Assembly: GCF_900602065.1 (NCBI RefSeq)
Contig: NZ_UWFN01000263.1
Coordinates: 222,277 to 286,276, forward strand
DNA length: 64,000 bases
Source: Pseudomonas viridiflava
GTDB lineage: Bacteria > Pseudomonadota > Gammaproteobacteria > Pseudomonadales > Pseudomonadaceae
Reading direction: 5' to 3'
This document shows, piece after piece, positions 53,829 to 62,568 of this stretch. Numbering within the stretch: the stretch's first letter is position 1; each line of letters opens with the position of its first letter. The notes beneath the pieces were generated by a model. The model saw only the letters and a list, made by a program, of their open reading frames with translations, was not told the DNA's origin and did not search any database. The position numbers were made by a program, and so were the translations under genes.

Positions 53829-54891
53829 CTGGCTGGTACCGCTGATTCTCCTGGCCCTTGTTGGCTGTGATAAACCTGCCGAGCCAGAACAGGGCTTCGC
53901 CGGTCTGGGCACTCAGGCAGAACAGTTCACCCCGGTCACGCCGGGCCGCCAGTTCGCCTTTCCGAAGGATCACGGCCCGCATCCGGGATTCCGCATCGAA
54001 TGGTGGTACATCACCGCCAACCTCAAGGACGAGCAAGGGCAGGACTTCGGCGTGCAATGGACGCTGTTCCGCAATGCATTGCGCGCGGGTGCCGAGGGCT
54101 CGGGCTGGAATGACGGAACGATCTGGATGGGCCACGCCGCGGTGACCTCGGCCACGCAACACTACGCGGCGGAGCGCTATGCACGGGGGGGTATCGAACA
54201 GGCAGGTGTAAATCTCACGCCATTTTCAGCGTGGATCGACGAGTGGGCACTGCGTAGCGATTCGACCACGGCAGACCCGTTGGCCGACATACAATTGCAA
54301 GCAAAAGGGCCGCAGTTCGCTTATCAGCTCCACCTGACAGCCAGCAAGCCGCTGGTGCTGCAAGGCACACAGGGCTTCAGCCAGAAATCCGAACAGGGTC
54401 AGGCTTCGTATTACTACAGCCAGCCGTACTTTCAAGCCGACGGCGAACTGACTATCGCTGGCAAACGTTATCGCGTCAGCGGCCCGGCGTGGCTGGACCG
54501 GGAATGGAGCAGCCAGCCGTTGACCGCCAACCAGACCGGCTGGGACTGGTTCTCCGTGCATCTGGACAGTGGCGAAGAGTTGATGCTGTATCGCATGCGC
54601 CAAAAACAGGGCGAGCCCTACCTGACCGGAACATGGATCGGTGTCGACGGCAATACGCAGTTGTTGAGCGGCAGGGACATCAGCCTGTCGCCGTTGGCCA
54701 ACACCCGCGTTGCGGGTCATGACATGCCGACCCGCTGGTCGGTAAAAATCCCTGGCAAGGATCTGGAAATCATCACCGAAGCCCTGAACCCCAAAGCCTG
54801 GATGGACCTGCAGATCCCCTACTGGGAAGGCCCGATTACCTTGAGCGGCAGCCACAAGGGCGTGGGCTATCTGGAGATGACCGGGTATTGA
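53818..54891 (+). CDS. Lipoprotein with lipocalin-like CrtC/AttH domain
   Basis: A 357-residue lipoprotein: MKLNWLVPLILLALVGCDKP shows a lipobox LVGC with Cys19. The mature part has the AttH/CrtC hydroxyneurosporene-synthase-like lipocalin features FRIEWWYITANL, SYYYSQPYF, GPAWLDREWSSQ and GWDWFSVHLDSGEELMLYRM. AttH is the fourth component of AttEFGH-type ABC systems, matching its place after ABC and FtsX genes. It overlaps the permease end by 11 bases, with TGAGGACC before the ATG. The bound ligand is unknown; a hydrophobic molecule is likely. Confidence 0.88.
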   Translation: MKLNWLVPLILLALVGCDKPAEPEQGFAGLGTQAEQFTPVTPGRQFAFPKDHGPHPGFRIEWWYITANLKDEQGQDFGVQWTLFRNALRAGAEGSGWNDGTIWMGHAAVTSATQHYAAERYARGGIEQAGVNLTPFSAWIDEWALRSDSTTADPLADIQLQAKGPQFAYQLHLTASKPLVLQGTQGFSQKSEQGQASYYYSQPYFQADGELTIAGKRYRVSGPAWLDREWSSQPLTANQTGWDWFSVHLDSGEELMLYRMRQKQGEPYLTGTWIGVDGNTQLLSGRDISLSPLANTRVAGHDMPTRWSVKIPGKDLEIITEALNPKAWMDLQIPYWEGPITLSGSHKGVGYLEMTGY

Positions 54892-54930
54892 TGGCTGCAC
54901 GCCTAGAGTGCAAGTGCCTTGGATGATCCT

Positions 54931-55020
54931 CTGTAGGAGTAGAGCTTGCTCGCGATATGGCTGGACTCGATTTCGGGTAGACCGCGGTGTTCTTATCGCG
55001 AGCAAGCTCTGCTCCCACGG
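54931..55020. repeat. REP doublet (GAGCTTGCTCGCGAT type)
   Basis: CTGTAGGAGTAGAGCTTGCT and its inverse ending GCTCTGCTCCCACGG, 40-base centre, between the lipoprotein gene and the NAGGN operon. Confidence 0.88.
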
Positions 55021-55130
55021 GGTAATGCATTGCAAAGTTCATACAGGAATTGAACCCAAATCTAGCCCGCACTGAAGCCCTTATAACCGATTGATCTAAA
55101 ACTCCCCCGTTTCCCATGGGTCAGTTTCTG

Positions 55131-55154
55131 GGTGGCTGCACTTTCTCAGCCACC
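55131..55154 (+). promoter_or_regulatory. Leader hairpin before the NAGGN operon
   Basis: GGTGGCTG and CAGCCACC pair perfectly around CACTTTCT, ending 28 bases before the asnB-like ATG. It could be a leader stem affecting expression of the osmoprotectant genes or a weak terminator; no promoter could be assigned. Confidence 0.35.
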
Positions 55155-55182
55155 TTCCCCAACGGAAAACCGGTAAGGACTT

Positions 55183-56955
55183 ATGTGCGGATTAGCAGGT
55201 GAACTACGTTTCGACCATCAACCAGCGGATCTGGCCGCTGTTGAACGCATTACCCATGAGCTGGCGCCTCGCGGCCCGGATGCGTGGGGGTTTCACAGCC
55301 AGGGGCCGATTGCCCTTGGTCATCGCCGTCTGAAAATCATGGACCTGTCGGACGGCTCTGCGCAGCCGATGATCGACAGCCATCTGGGCCTCTCAATGGC
55401 TTTCAACGGTGCGGTGTATAACTATCCGGAACTGCGGACCGAGCTACAAAACCTGGGTTACCAGTTCCATTCCGAAGGCGACACCGAAGTGTTGCTCAAG
55501 GGCTATCACGCCTGGGGCGTGGACTTACTGCCCAAGCTCAATGGCATGTTCGCCTTTGCGATCTGGAATCGCGACAAGCAGGAGCTGTTCATCGCTCGTG
55601 ACCGACTGGGCGTCAAGCCGCTGTATTTCTCGCGCACTGACAAGCGCCTGCGTTTCGCATCGACGCTGCCAGCCCTGCTCAAAGGTGGCGACATCAGCGG
55701 CATGCTCGACCCGGTGGCACTCAATCACTACCTGAACTTCCACGCAGTGGTCCCTGCCCCGCGCACCTTGCTAGCCGGTGTCGAGAAGCTTGCACCTGCC
55801 AGCTGGATGCGCATTGATGCCCACGGCAAGACCGAGCAGAAAGTCTGGTGGCGCCTGCCTTACGGCCCGCATGCCGACGAAGCCAACCTGACGCTGGAAG
55901 ACTGGCGTGATCGTGTGCTCGACAGCACCCGCGAAGCGGTGGCAATTCGTCAACGTGCGGCGGTTGATGTCGGTGTATTGCTTTCCGGCGGTGTCGATTC
56001 GAGCATGTTGGTCGGTCTGTTGCGTGAAGTCGGCGTCGAGAATCTGTCGACCTTCTCCATCGGCTTTGAAGATGCAGGCGGCGAGCGGGGTGACGAGTTT
56101 CAGTATTCGGACCTGATCGCCAAGCATTACGGCACCAACCACCATCAGTTGCGCATTCAGGAACACGAGATTATCGAGCAGTTGCCTGCGGCGTTTCGCG
56201 CCATGAGCGAGCCGATGGTCAGTCACGACTGCATCGCGTTCTATCTGCTGTCCCGCGAAGTGTCCAAGCACTGCAAAGTGGTGCAAAGCGGCCAGGGCGC
56301 GGACGAACTGTTCGCCGGTTATCACTGGTATCCGCAAGTGGATGGCGCTGCCGATCCGGTTGCGGCTTATCGCGATGCGTTTGTCGATCGCAGTTACGAC
56401 GAGTACGCAGCCACCGTGCAGCCTAAATGGCTGACTGCCAATGACGCAGCGGGCGATTTCGTCCGTGAGCATTTCGCTCAGCCAGGTGCTGATGCGGCGG
56501 TAGATAAGGCGTTACGTCTGGACAGCACGATCATGCTGGTTGATGACCCGGTCAAGCGCGTGGACAACATGACCATGGCCTGGGGCCTGGAAGCACGTAC
56601 GCCGTTCCTCGACTATCGCCTGGTGGAACTGTCGGCGCGCATTCCCGGCAAATTCAAGCTGCCCGACGGCGGCAAACAGGTGCTGAAAGAAGCAGCGCGC
56701 CTGGTCATTCCTTCGGAAGTGATCGACCGCAAAAAAGGTTACTTCCCGGTACCGGGCCTCAAGCATCTGGAAGGTGCGACGCTGGGTTGGGTACGCGACT
56801 TGCTGGTTGACCCAAGCCAGGATCGTGGCCTGTTCAACCCGGCCATGATCGACAAACTGTTGACCAACCCGGAAGGTCAACTGACGCCTCTGCGCGGCTC
56901 CAAGTTGTGGCAGTTGGCAGCGCTGAACCTGTGGCTCAGCGAACAAGGACTCTGA
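55183..56955 (+). CDS. N-acetylglutaminylglutamine amidotransferase (NAGGN synthesis)
   Basis: An asparagine-synthetase-like enzyme of 590 residues that amidates N-acetylglutaminylglutamine to the osmoprotectant dipeptide NAGGN. The glutaminase half begins with the catalytic Cys2 (MCGLAGEL) and has RGPDAWGF and MAFNGAVYNY; the synthetase half has the PP-loop SGGVDS at 268-273 and VKRVDNMTMAWGLEARTPFLD. The assignment rests on the next two genes, which are the specific NAGGN partners (P. aeruginosa PA3459-3461, from memory). GTAAGGACTT precedes the ATG. Confidence 0.92.
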   Translation: MCGLAGELRFDHQPADLAAVERITHELAPRGPDAWGFHSQGPIALGHRRLKIMDLSDGSAQPMIDSHLGLSMAFNGAVYNYPELRTELQNLGYQFHSEGDTEVLLKGYHAWGVDLLPKLNGMFAFAIWNRDKQELFIARDRLGVKPLYFSRTDKRLRFASTLPALLKGGDISGMLDPVALNHYLNFHAVVPAPRTLLAGVEKLAPASWMRIDAHGKTEQKVWWRLPYGPHADEANLTLEDWRDRVLDSTREAVAIRQRAAVDVGVLLSGGVDSSMLVGLLREVGVENLSTFSIGFEDAGGERGDEFQYSDLIAKHYGTNHHQLRIQEHEIIEQLPAAFRAMSEPMVSHDCIAFYLLSREVSKHCKVVQSGQGADELFAGYHWYPQVDGAADPVAAYRDAFVDRSYDEYAATVQPKWLTANDAAGDFVREHFAQPGADAAVDKALRLDSTIMLVDDPVKRVDNMTMAWGLEARTPFLDYRLVELSARIPGKFKLPDGGKQVLKEAARLVIPSEVIDRKKGYFPVPGLKHLEGATLGWVRDLLVDPSQDRGLFNPAMIDKLLTNPEGQLTPLRGSKLWQLAALNLWLSEQGL

Positions 56956-56958
56956 TTA

Positions 56959-58707
56959 ATGAAACAGCACTCGACGACCTACAGCCAGCGCCTGTTGCGC
57001 GGCCAGTCGCCTTCGTATGAACGGCTTCAAGCGCGCTTTGCAGAGGACGGCAGCGACAACGAAGCCAAGCCGCTTGCCCTGCATTGCGGCTGGGGCCGAC
57101 TGCTGATCGGCCATACGTACCCTGACCCGGCCGCACTGGCCAACGAACTGCTCAACGAGAAACCTGGCGAACGCGATATTGCGTTGTATGTCGCGGCCCC
57201 GCAGCAGGTACTGGCTCAATCGCCTCAGCAATTGTTTCTCGACCCGTCGGACACGTTGCGCCTGTGGTTCAGCGATTACCGTCCCGCGCAGCGAGTGTTT
57301 CGCGGCTTTCGAATTCGTCGGGCGCAGAACAGTGCCGATTGGCAGGCCATCAACAATCTGTACATCGCGCGGGGCATGCTGCCCATCGACCCCGAATTGC
57401 TGACCCCGCGTCATCAGGGCGGGCCGGTGTATTGGCTGGCCGAGGACGAAACGACTAACGCGGTGATTGGCAGCGTCATGGGCCTCAATCACCATAAAGC
57501 GTTCAACGATCCGGAAAACGGCAGCAGCCTCTGGTGTCTGGCCGTAGACCCGCAATGCACGCGCCCCGGTGTTGGCGAAGTGCTGGTGCGTCACCTTATT
57601 GAGCATTTCATGAGCCGTGGCCTGAGTTATCTGGACCTGTCGGTGTTGCATGACAATCAGCAAGCCAAGGCGCTGTACGCCAAGCTGGGCTTTCGTAACC
57701 TGCCGACTTTCGCCATCAAGCGCAAAAACGGTATCAACGAAGTGCTGTTCCTCGGCCCGGGCCCGCAGGCGGACTTCAATCCATATGCGCGGATCATTGT
57801 CGAAGAAGCTCATCGTCGCGGTATTGAAGTACAAGTCGATGACGCTGAAGCAGGCTTGTTTACCCTTGCTTATGGCGGACGCCGAATTCGTTGCCGGGAA
57901 TCGTTGAGCGACCTGACCAGCGCAGTCAGCATGACTTTGTGCCAGGACAAAAGCCTGACCCACAAAGCCCTGAAAGCGGCAGGCCTGAAGTTACCTGCGC
58001 AACAACGGGCCGGTGACGACGAGGCTGATCGGGCGTTTCTTGAAGCGCATCAGCAGATTGTTGTCAAACCGCTGGACGGCGAACAGGGTCAAGGCGTTGC
58101 CGTCAATCTGCAGACCGTCGAAGAAATGCACGGCGCCATCGAGCGCGCCAAACAGTTCGACACCCGGGTCATTCTGGAAAGCTTCCACGAGGGGCTGGAT
58201 CTGCGCATTGTCGTGATCGGCTTTGAAGTGGTTGCCGCAGCCATCCGCCGGCCGGCAGAAGTGGTGGGCGATGGTCGCCACACCATAGGCCAGTTGATCG
58301 AAGCCCAGAGTCGCCGCCGTGCGGCAGCGACCAGTGGCGAAAGCAAGATCCCCATGGACGAAGAAACCGAACGCACGGTGCGTGATGCCGGTTACGAGTT
58401 CGGCAGCGTGTTGCCCATGGACGAACGTCTGGCGGTACGCCGCACTGCCAACCTGCACACCGGTGGCTGTCTGGAGGATGTAACGTCGATTCTGCACCCG
58501 GTGCTCAGCGACGCCGCCATCCGCGCCGCCCGTGCGCTGGACATCCCGGTGGTGGGCCTGGACCTGATGGTCCCGGCCGCCGATCAGCCCGAGTACGTTT
58601 TCATCGAGGCCAACGAACGCGTCGGCCTCGCCAACCATGAACCGCAACCGACGGCAGAAAAGTTTGTCGATCTGCTGTTCCCGCACAGCTTGCCTGCGCA
58701 CGTGTGA
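56959..58707 (+). CDS. ngg: N-acetylglutaminylglutamine synthetase
   Basis: A 582-residue fusion of an N-terminal GNAT acetyltransferase (about 110-255; SLWCLAVDPQCTRPGVGEVL) and a C-terminal ATP-grasp ligase (about 285-580; QIVVKPLDGEQGQGVAVNL, FIEANERVGLANHEPQPT), the layout that acetylates glutamine and joins a second one. It starts three bases after the amidotransferase stop, so the two are coupled. The product accumulates under osmotic stress in Pseudomonas and Sinorhizobium. Confidence 0.93.
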   Translation: MKQHSTTYSQRLLRGQSPSYERLQARFAEDGSDNEAKPLALHCGWGRLLIGHTYPDPAALANELLNEKPGERDIALYVAAPQQVLAQSPQQLFLDPSDTLRLWFSDYRPAQRVFRGFRIRRAQNSADWQAINNLYIARGMLPIDPELLTPRHQGGPVYWLAEDETTNAVIGSVMGLNHHKAFNDPENGSSLWCLAVDPQCTRPGVGEVLVRHLIEHFMSRGLSYLDLSVLHDNQQAKALYAKLGFRNLPTFAIKRKNGINEVLFLGPGPQADFNPYARIIVEEAHRRGIEVQVDDAEAGLFTLAYGGRRIRCRESLSDLTSAVSMTLCQDKSLTHKALKAAGLKLPAQQRAGDDEADRAFLEAHQQIVVKPLDGEQGQGVAVNLQTVEEMHGAIERAKQFDTRVILESFHEGLDLRIVVIGFEVVAAAIRRPAEVVGDGRHTIGQLIEAQSRRRAAATSGESKIPMDEETERTVRDAGYEFGSVLPMDERLAVRRTANLHTGGCLEDVTSILHPVLSDAAIRAARALDIPVVGLDLMVPAADQPEYVFIEANERVGLANHEPQPTAEKFVDLLFPHSLPAHV

Positions 58708-58737
58708 ATAACCACGCTTCCACAGGCCGACGTTGAA

Positions 58738-58830
58738 CCTGTGGGAGCGGATTCATCCGCGAAAGCGACAGGTCAGTCAGCACAAAGCCATCTGACACAC
58801 CGCTTTCGCGAATGAATTCGCTCCCACAGG
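58738..58830. repeat. REP doublet inside the NAGGN operon
   Basis: CCTGTGGGAGCGGATTCATC and its inverse ending GCTCCCACAGG separate ngg from the peptidase gene. As a strong hairpin it may uncouple expression or protect the upstream transcript. Confidence 0.88.
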
Positions 58831-58879
58831 AGATCCGACTTCGGCCTCCAGCAGCACTATGTATCTCAGGAGTACCCCC

Positions 58880-60082
58880 ATGACGACTGCAAAAACTATC
58901 CCCGAACCGGATCTGAACTACCTGCAGAAAGTCCTGTTGGAAATGCTCGCGATCCCAAGCCCTACAGGCTTCACCGACACCATCGTGCGCTACGTCGCCG
59001 AGCGCCTTGAAGAACTGGGTATCCCTTTTGAGCTGACGCGGCGCGGCACCATTCGCGCCACCCTCAAAGGCAAGCAAAACAGCCCTGATCGGGCGGTATC
59101 TGCCCACCTGGACACCATTGGCGCCGCCGTGCGAGAGGTGAAAGAAAACGGTCGCTTGTCACTGGCACCGATTGGCTGCTGGTCGAGTCGCTTTGCCGAA
59201 GGCAGCCGGGTCAGCGTGTTTACTGACCATGGTGTGATTCGCGGCAGCGTGCTGCCGTTGATGGCCTCCGGTCATGCGTTCAACACGGCTGTCGACGAAA
59301 TGCCCATCAGTTGGGATCACGTCGAGCTGCGTCTTGATGCTTACAGCACCACCAAAGCCGATTGCGAATCTCTGGGTGTAGGTATCGGCGACTTCGTAGC
59401 GTTTGACCCGCTGCCGGAGTTCACCGAGAGCGGCCATATCAGCGCCCGCCACCTGGACGACAAAGCCGGTGTCGCCGCGCTGCTGGCCGCACTCAAAGCC
59501 ATTGTTGACAGTGGTGCCGAGCCGCAGATTGATTGCCACCCGCTGTTCACCATCACCGAGGAAACCGGCACCGGCGCTGCGGGAGTGCTGCCTTGGGATG
59601 TCAGTGAGTTCGTCGGCATCGATATCGCGCCCGTTGCGCCGGGTCAGCACTCAAGCGAACACGCGGTCAGCGTGGCGATGCAGGATTCCGGTGGCCCTTA
59701 CGACTATCACCTGTCCCGCCACCTGCTGCGTCTGGGCTCTGAGAATGAGCTGCCGGTGCGTCGCGACATGTTCCGCTATTACTTCAGTGATGCCCACTCA
59801 GCAGTCACCGCAGGTCACGACATTCGTACCGCGCTGCTCGCGTTCGGCTGTGACGCCACGCATGGTTACGAGCGGACTCACATCGATAGCCTGGCCGCGC
59901 TGAGCCGCCTGCTGGGTGCCTACATGCTCAGCCCGCCGGTCTTTGCCAGCGACGCGCAGCCCGCGCAGTCTTCGCTTGAGCGTTTCAGCCATCAGATCGA
60001 GCACGATGCGCAGATGGAAACCGATACCCGGGTACCGAGCGTCGATAGCCTGGTGGGGCAGAACCGGGAAGAAGTCGAGTAA
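58880..60082 (+). CDS. M42-family peptidase of the NAGGN osmoprotectant system
   Basis: A 400-residue zinc-type aminopeptidase of the M42 group that regularly accompanies NAGGN genes. Metal and catalytic motifs: SAHLDTIG, ARHLDDKAGVAA, ITEETGTGAAG, VGIDIAPV and YYFSDAHSAVTAG. It may degrade or recycle the dipeptide when osmolarity falls; that role is inferred from context. ATG 58880 has CAGGAGTA upstream; an ATG seven codons earlier is unsupported. A 149-base gap with a REP lies after ngg. Confidence 0.9.
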   Translation: MTTAKTIPEPDLNYLQKVLLEMLAIPSPTGFTDTIVRYVAERLEELGIPFELTRRGTIRATLKGKQNSPDRAVSAHLDTIGAAVREVKENGRLSLAPIGCWSSRFAEGSRVSVFTDHGVIRGSVLPLMASGHAFNTAVDEMPISWDHVELRLDAYSTTKADCESLGVGIGDFVAFDPLPEFTESGHISARHLDDKAGVAALLAALKAIVDSGAEPQIDCHPLFTITEETGTGAAGVLPWDVSEFVGIDIAPVAPGQHSSEHAVSVAMQDSGGPYDYHLSRHLLRLGSENELPVRRDMFRYYFSDAHSAVTAGHDIRTALLAFGCDATHGYERTHIDSLAALSRLLGAYMLSPPVFASDAQPAQSSLERFSHQIEHDAQMETDTRVPSVDSLVGQNREEVE

Positions 60083-60105
60083 CGCTTAGAGCGGAAAAAC
60101 ACCTT

Positions 60106-60149
60106 CACGGGAGACTCTGTGTTTGCCTGAAAACACAGAGTCTCCCGTG
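60106..60149. other. Perfect 19-bp hairpin after the NAGGN operon
   Basis: CACGGGAGACTCTGTGTTT pairs exactly with its complement around GCCTGA, 23 bases after the peptidase stop. No T-run follows. The right end overlaps the start of the following REP doublet. Confidence 0.65.
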
Positions 60150-60237
60150 GGAGCGAATTCATTCGCGAAGAGGCACGTACAGTCGCTATGGATTTATGTA
60201 CTGGAACACCGCATTCGCGAATGAATTCGCTCCTACC
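60144..60237. repeat. REP doublet (GAATTCATTCGCGAA type)
   Basis: CCCGTGGGAGCGAATTCATT and its inverse ending GAATTCGCTCCTACC, 45-base centre. The second 176-bp element begins at its right edge. Confidence 0.88.
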
Positions 60238-60413
60238 CAGACGGTGTGAAAACGTAGCGAGCGACGGCAAGACAAGGCAAAAACAGCCGAAAAACGGCCG
60301 GGGTCGCGTCCGACTCTAGATGTTCTAAATGAGCATTTTTCGGCTGTTTTTAACGCAGTATTGTGCGCGTAGCACCGAAGGTGCCCAGCCTGCAGTAGTT
60401 TTCACACAGTCTG
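60238..60413. mobile_element. 176-bp MITE-like element, copy 2
   Basis: Same orientation, length and sequence as copy 1 (47545-47720) with four differences: one in the left terminal repeat (CAGACGGTG), one in the loop (TAGATG against TAGGTG) and a compensatory pair in the internal stem (AAAAACAGCCGAAAAA at 60279-60294, complement at 60336-60351). It too lies immediately right of a REP doublet. Confidence 0.75.
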
Positions 60414-60517
60414 TACCGTTCGGGTTCACAACTTCCTCCTATCTGCGTCTGGGAAAATCTCCCTGCTTTTTTCAGACATCGGCACTATCATCGCCGGGAA
60501 TTGATGCGAGAGCGCCC

Positions 60518-60745
60518 ATGCTGATCCCCCACGACCAACTCGAAGCTGACACCCTTACCCGTCTGATTGAAGATTTCGTGACCCGTGACGGAACCGACAA
60601 TGGCGACGAAACCCCGCTGGAAACCCGAGTCCTGCGTGTACGTCATGCACTGAGCAAAGGTCAGGCGGTGATTTTTTTCGACCTGGAAAGTCAGCAGTGC
60701 CAGCTCATGCTCAAGCACGACGTTCCAAAAGAATTTTTCGACTGA
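60518..60745 (+). CDS. YheU family protein (UPF0270)
   Basis: A 75-residue protein, MLIPHDQLEADTLTRLIEDF, with the family block EDFVTRDGTDNGDETPLETR and LVFDLESQ-like end (AVIFFDLESQQCQLM). Function is unknown. The upstream reading passes through the 176-bp element and is not coding. Its stop directly abuts the stop of the convergent csrA-like gene with no base between. Confidence 0.88.
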   Translation: MLIPHDQLEADTLTRLIEDFVTRDGTDNGDETPLETRVLRVRHALSKGQAVIFFDLESQQCQLMLKHDVPKEFFD

Positions 60746-60964
60746 TCATGAACTGGTGTCGGGTACTTCCCCTTCAACCTTGACCTTCGACTGACTCGAA
60801 AGCCTCTTGGCAATACGCTCATAGACTTCGGCCCGGTGAACCTTGACATGCCGTGGAGCTTCAATCCCCAAGCGTATCTGATTCCCGTGAATAGCCAGGA
60901 CTTGTACGGTGATCTCTTCGCCGATCGAGAACACCTCTCCTGTTTCGCGCACTATAACCAGCAT
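60746..60964 (-). CDS. csrA: CsrA/RsmA-family RNA-binding regulator (divergent paralogue)
   Basis: A 72-residue translational regulator that binds GGA in hairpin loops of mRNAs. The core is conserved: IGEEITVQVLAIHGNQIRLG, IEAPRHVKVHRAEVYERI, including Val42, His43, Arg44 and Glu46 in the RNA-binding strand, and Arg6. The N-terminus MLVIVRETGEVFSIG departs from the usual MLILTRKVGE, and the C-terminus is about ten residues longer than RsmA, so this is one of the extra CsrA copies of Pseudomonas rather than the main one. Confidence 0.9.
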   Translation of the reverse strand: MLVIVRETGEVFSIGEEITVQVLAIHGNQIRLGIEAPRHVKVHRAEVYERIAKRLSSQSKVKVEGEVPDTSS

Positions 60965-61114
60965 ATCCCTGCTCTCTTATTGTTAACCGAAGAGCAGATT
61001 GCATGGCCTGTCTCCAGGCATCAATTGGCCTGGATAAATTCAGTAACGTCCTTCATCTCCGCCAGATTTAACTGACAGAAATGTCTTACTTAACGACGAA
61101 TTAGGTAGGAAAAC

Positions 61115-61447
61115 TTACTGCGCAGACCAACGCGGACCGAGCAGAATGATGCTCGCGCCAATGACGCAAAGTGCTGCGCCCAGCCAGTCCGATGTCAGGG
61201 GCCTGACCCGCTCTATGATTCCCAGCCAGGCTATGGACGCGATGATGTAGATCCCGCCATACGCCGCATAAGCACGCCCTGCGTACGCTGCTTCGACACG
61301 GGTCAGCAAGACTGCGAACACGGTCAGGCTGATCAACGCCGGAATCACCCAGAGTGCGCTTTTGCCCTGGCGTAGCCACATCCAGAATGCATAGCAGCCC
61401 GCGATCTCAAACAGCGCCGCGAGGAAAAACCACAGGTAATTGAGCAC
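61115..61447 (-). CDS. YnfA family inner-membrane protein (UPF0060)
   Basis: A 110-residue, four-helix membrane protein: [56 protein letters not shown] and [15 protein letters not shown]. YnfA proteins are SMR-like and sometimes linked with drug export. GTG 61447 follows GAAGAGA and gives the conserved N-terminus. Confidence 0.88.
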   Translation of the reverse strand: MLNYLWFFLAALFEIAGCYAFWMWLRQGKSALWVIPALISLTVFAVLLTRVEAAYAGRAYAAYGGIYIIASIAWLGIIERVRPLTSDWLGAALCVIGASIILLGPRWSAQ

Positions 61448-61636
61448 AGAGATTCTCTTCAACGGTTGCGATGGATGGCGGCAACCGTATCAGAAAACAG
61501 GGGATGTAACGAAAGGCATGCGGCCCAAGGACAGCATCCGTCAACACCATCACGGCTGAGCCGGAATACGATTTCATATGGGAGCGGTGCTTGGTCTGGA
61601 CGGCTCCCACAGAGATTGCATTTCATCGCCGGTTAT

Positions 61637-62452
61637 CTATTCCCTACCCTGCCGCGCCTTCGCCCGCATTTTCGCGCACATGCTCGTCATCTCGTCGTAC
61701 AGCGCCTGGGGGTTTTTCTGCTTCAGTTGCCAGGCCATGCGCCCTTGTTCGTGGGGGAGGATCATGAATTCGCCTTGCGCGACGTGTTCGTAGATGTAAT
61801 CGGCAATGTCCGAGGCTGTAATCGGCGAGCTTTCCAGCAACTTGCCAACTTGAGCTTTCATGGCCGGCGTTGGCCCACGGAAAGAATCCAGCAAGTTGGT
61901 CTGGAAAAACGACGGACACACGACATGAACGCTCACTTCCTGCGCACTCAATTCAACCAGTAAACTCTCGGAAAGAGCCACGACACCGGCCTTGGCGACG
62001 TTGTAATTGCTCATGGCAGGCCCCTGCATCAGGGCAGCCATGGACGCAATATTGATGATCTTGCCTTTGCTCGCTTCAAGCATCGGCAAAAAGGCCTTGC
62101 AGCCTTTGACCACGCCCATGAGATTGATCGCGATCTGCCAGTCCCAGTCTTCCAGAGACAGCTCATTGAAAAGGCCTCCCGAAGCCACGCCAGCGTTATT
62201 GACGATAATGTCGATACCGCCAAACTTCTCTTCGCACGCCTGAGCCAGCGCCGTCAGTTGACTGTAGTCACGCACGTCGCAGCGCTGAACGAAGCCATCA
62301 CCACCGGCCTCCCGCACCACTTTCAGGGTTTCCTGCAAACCGCCATCGTTGACGTCAGACAGTGCCAGGCGCCAGCCTTCCCGGGCCCAGCGTAAAGCGA
62401 TTTCGCGACCCAGGCCGGAACCTGCACCAGTGATCATGATGCGATTTTGCAT
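61637..62452 (-). CDS. Short-chain dehydrogenase/reductase
   Basis: A 271-residue NAD(P)-dependent classical SDR: TGAGSGLG cofactor loop at residues 8-15, NNAGVASGG, catalytic Ser (IINIASMAAL) and YNVAK. Asp in LALSDVND hints at NAD(H) preference. The C-terminal extension (ALYDEMTSMCAKMRAKARQG) is basic. Substrate unknown. Confidence 0.9.
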   Translation of the reverse strand: MQNRIMITGAGSGLGREIALRWAREGWRLALSDVNDGGLQETLKVVREAGGDGFVQRCDVRDYSQLTALAQACEEKFGGIDIIVNNAGVASGGLFNELSLEDWDWQIAINLMGVVKGCKAFLPMLEASKGKIINIASMAALMQGPAMSNYNVAKAGVVALSESLLVELSAQEVSVHVVCPSFFQTNLLDSFRGPTPAMKAQVGKLLESSPITASDIADYIYEHVAQGEFMILPHEQGRMAWQLKQKNPQALYDEMTSMCAKMRAKARQGRE

Positions 62453-62568
62453 AACAAACGCCTTGTGGTTAGGGGCTCATGTTTTTACAGCGTGAGCCCA
62501 GTGTAACCACGGAAATCATCACTTCTACCCACCATCAGGGCGCTGAATGACACGGGCAAACCCACGGC

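Noticed and set aside
56956..57963. 335-codon ORF antisense to ngg
   Set aside because: Mirror of the GNAT/ATP-grasp coding frame; no motif, no ribosome site.
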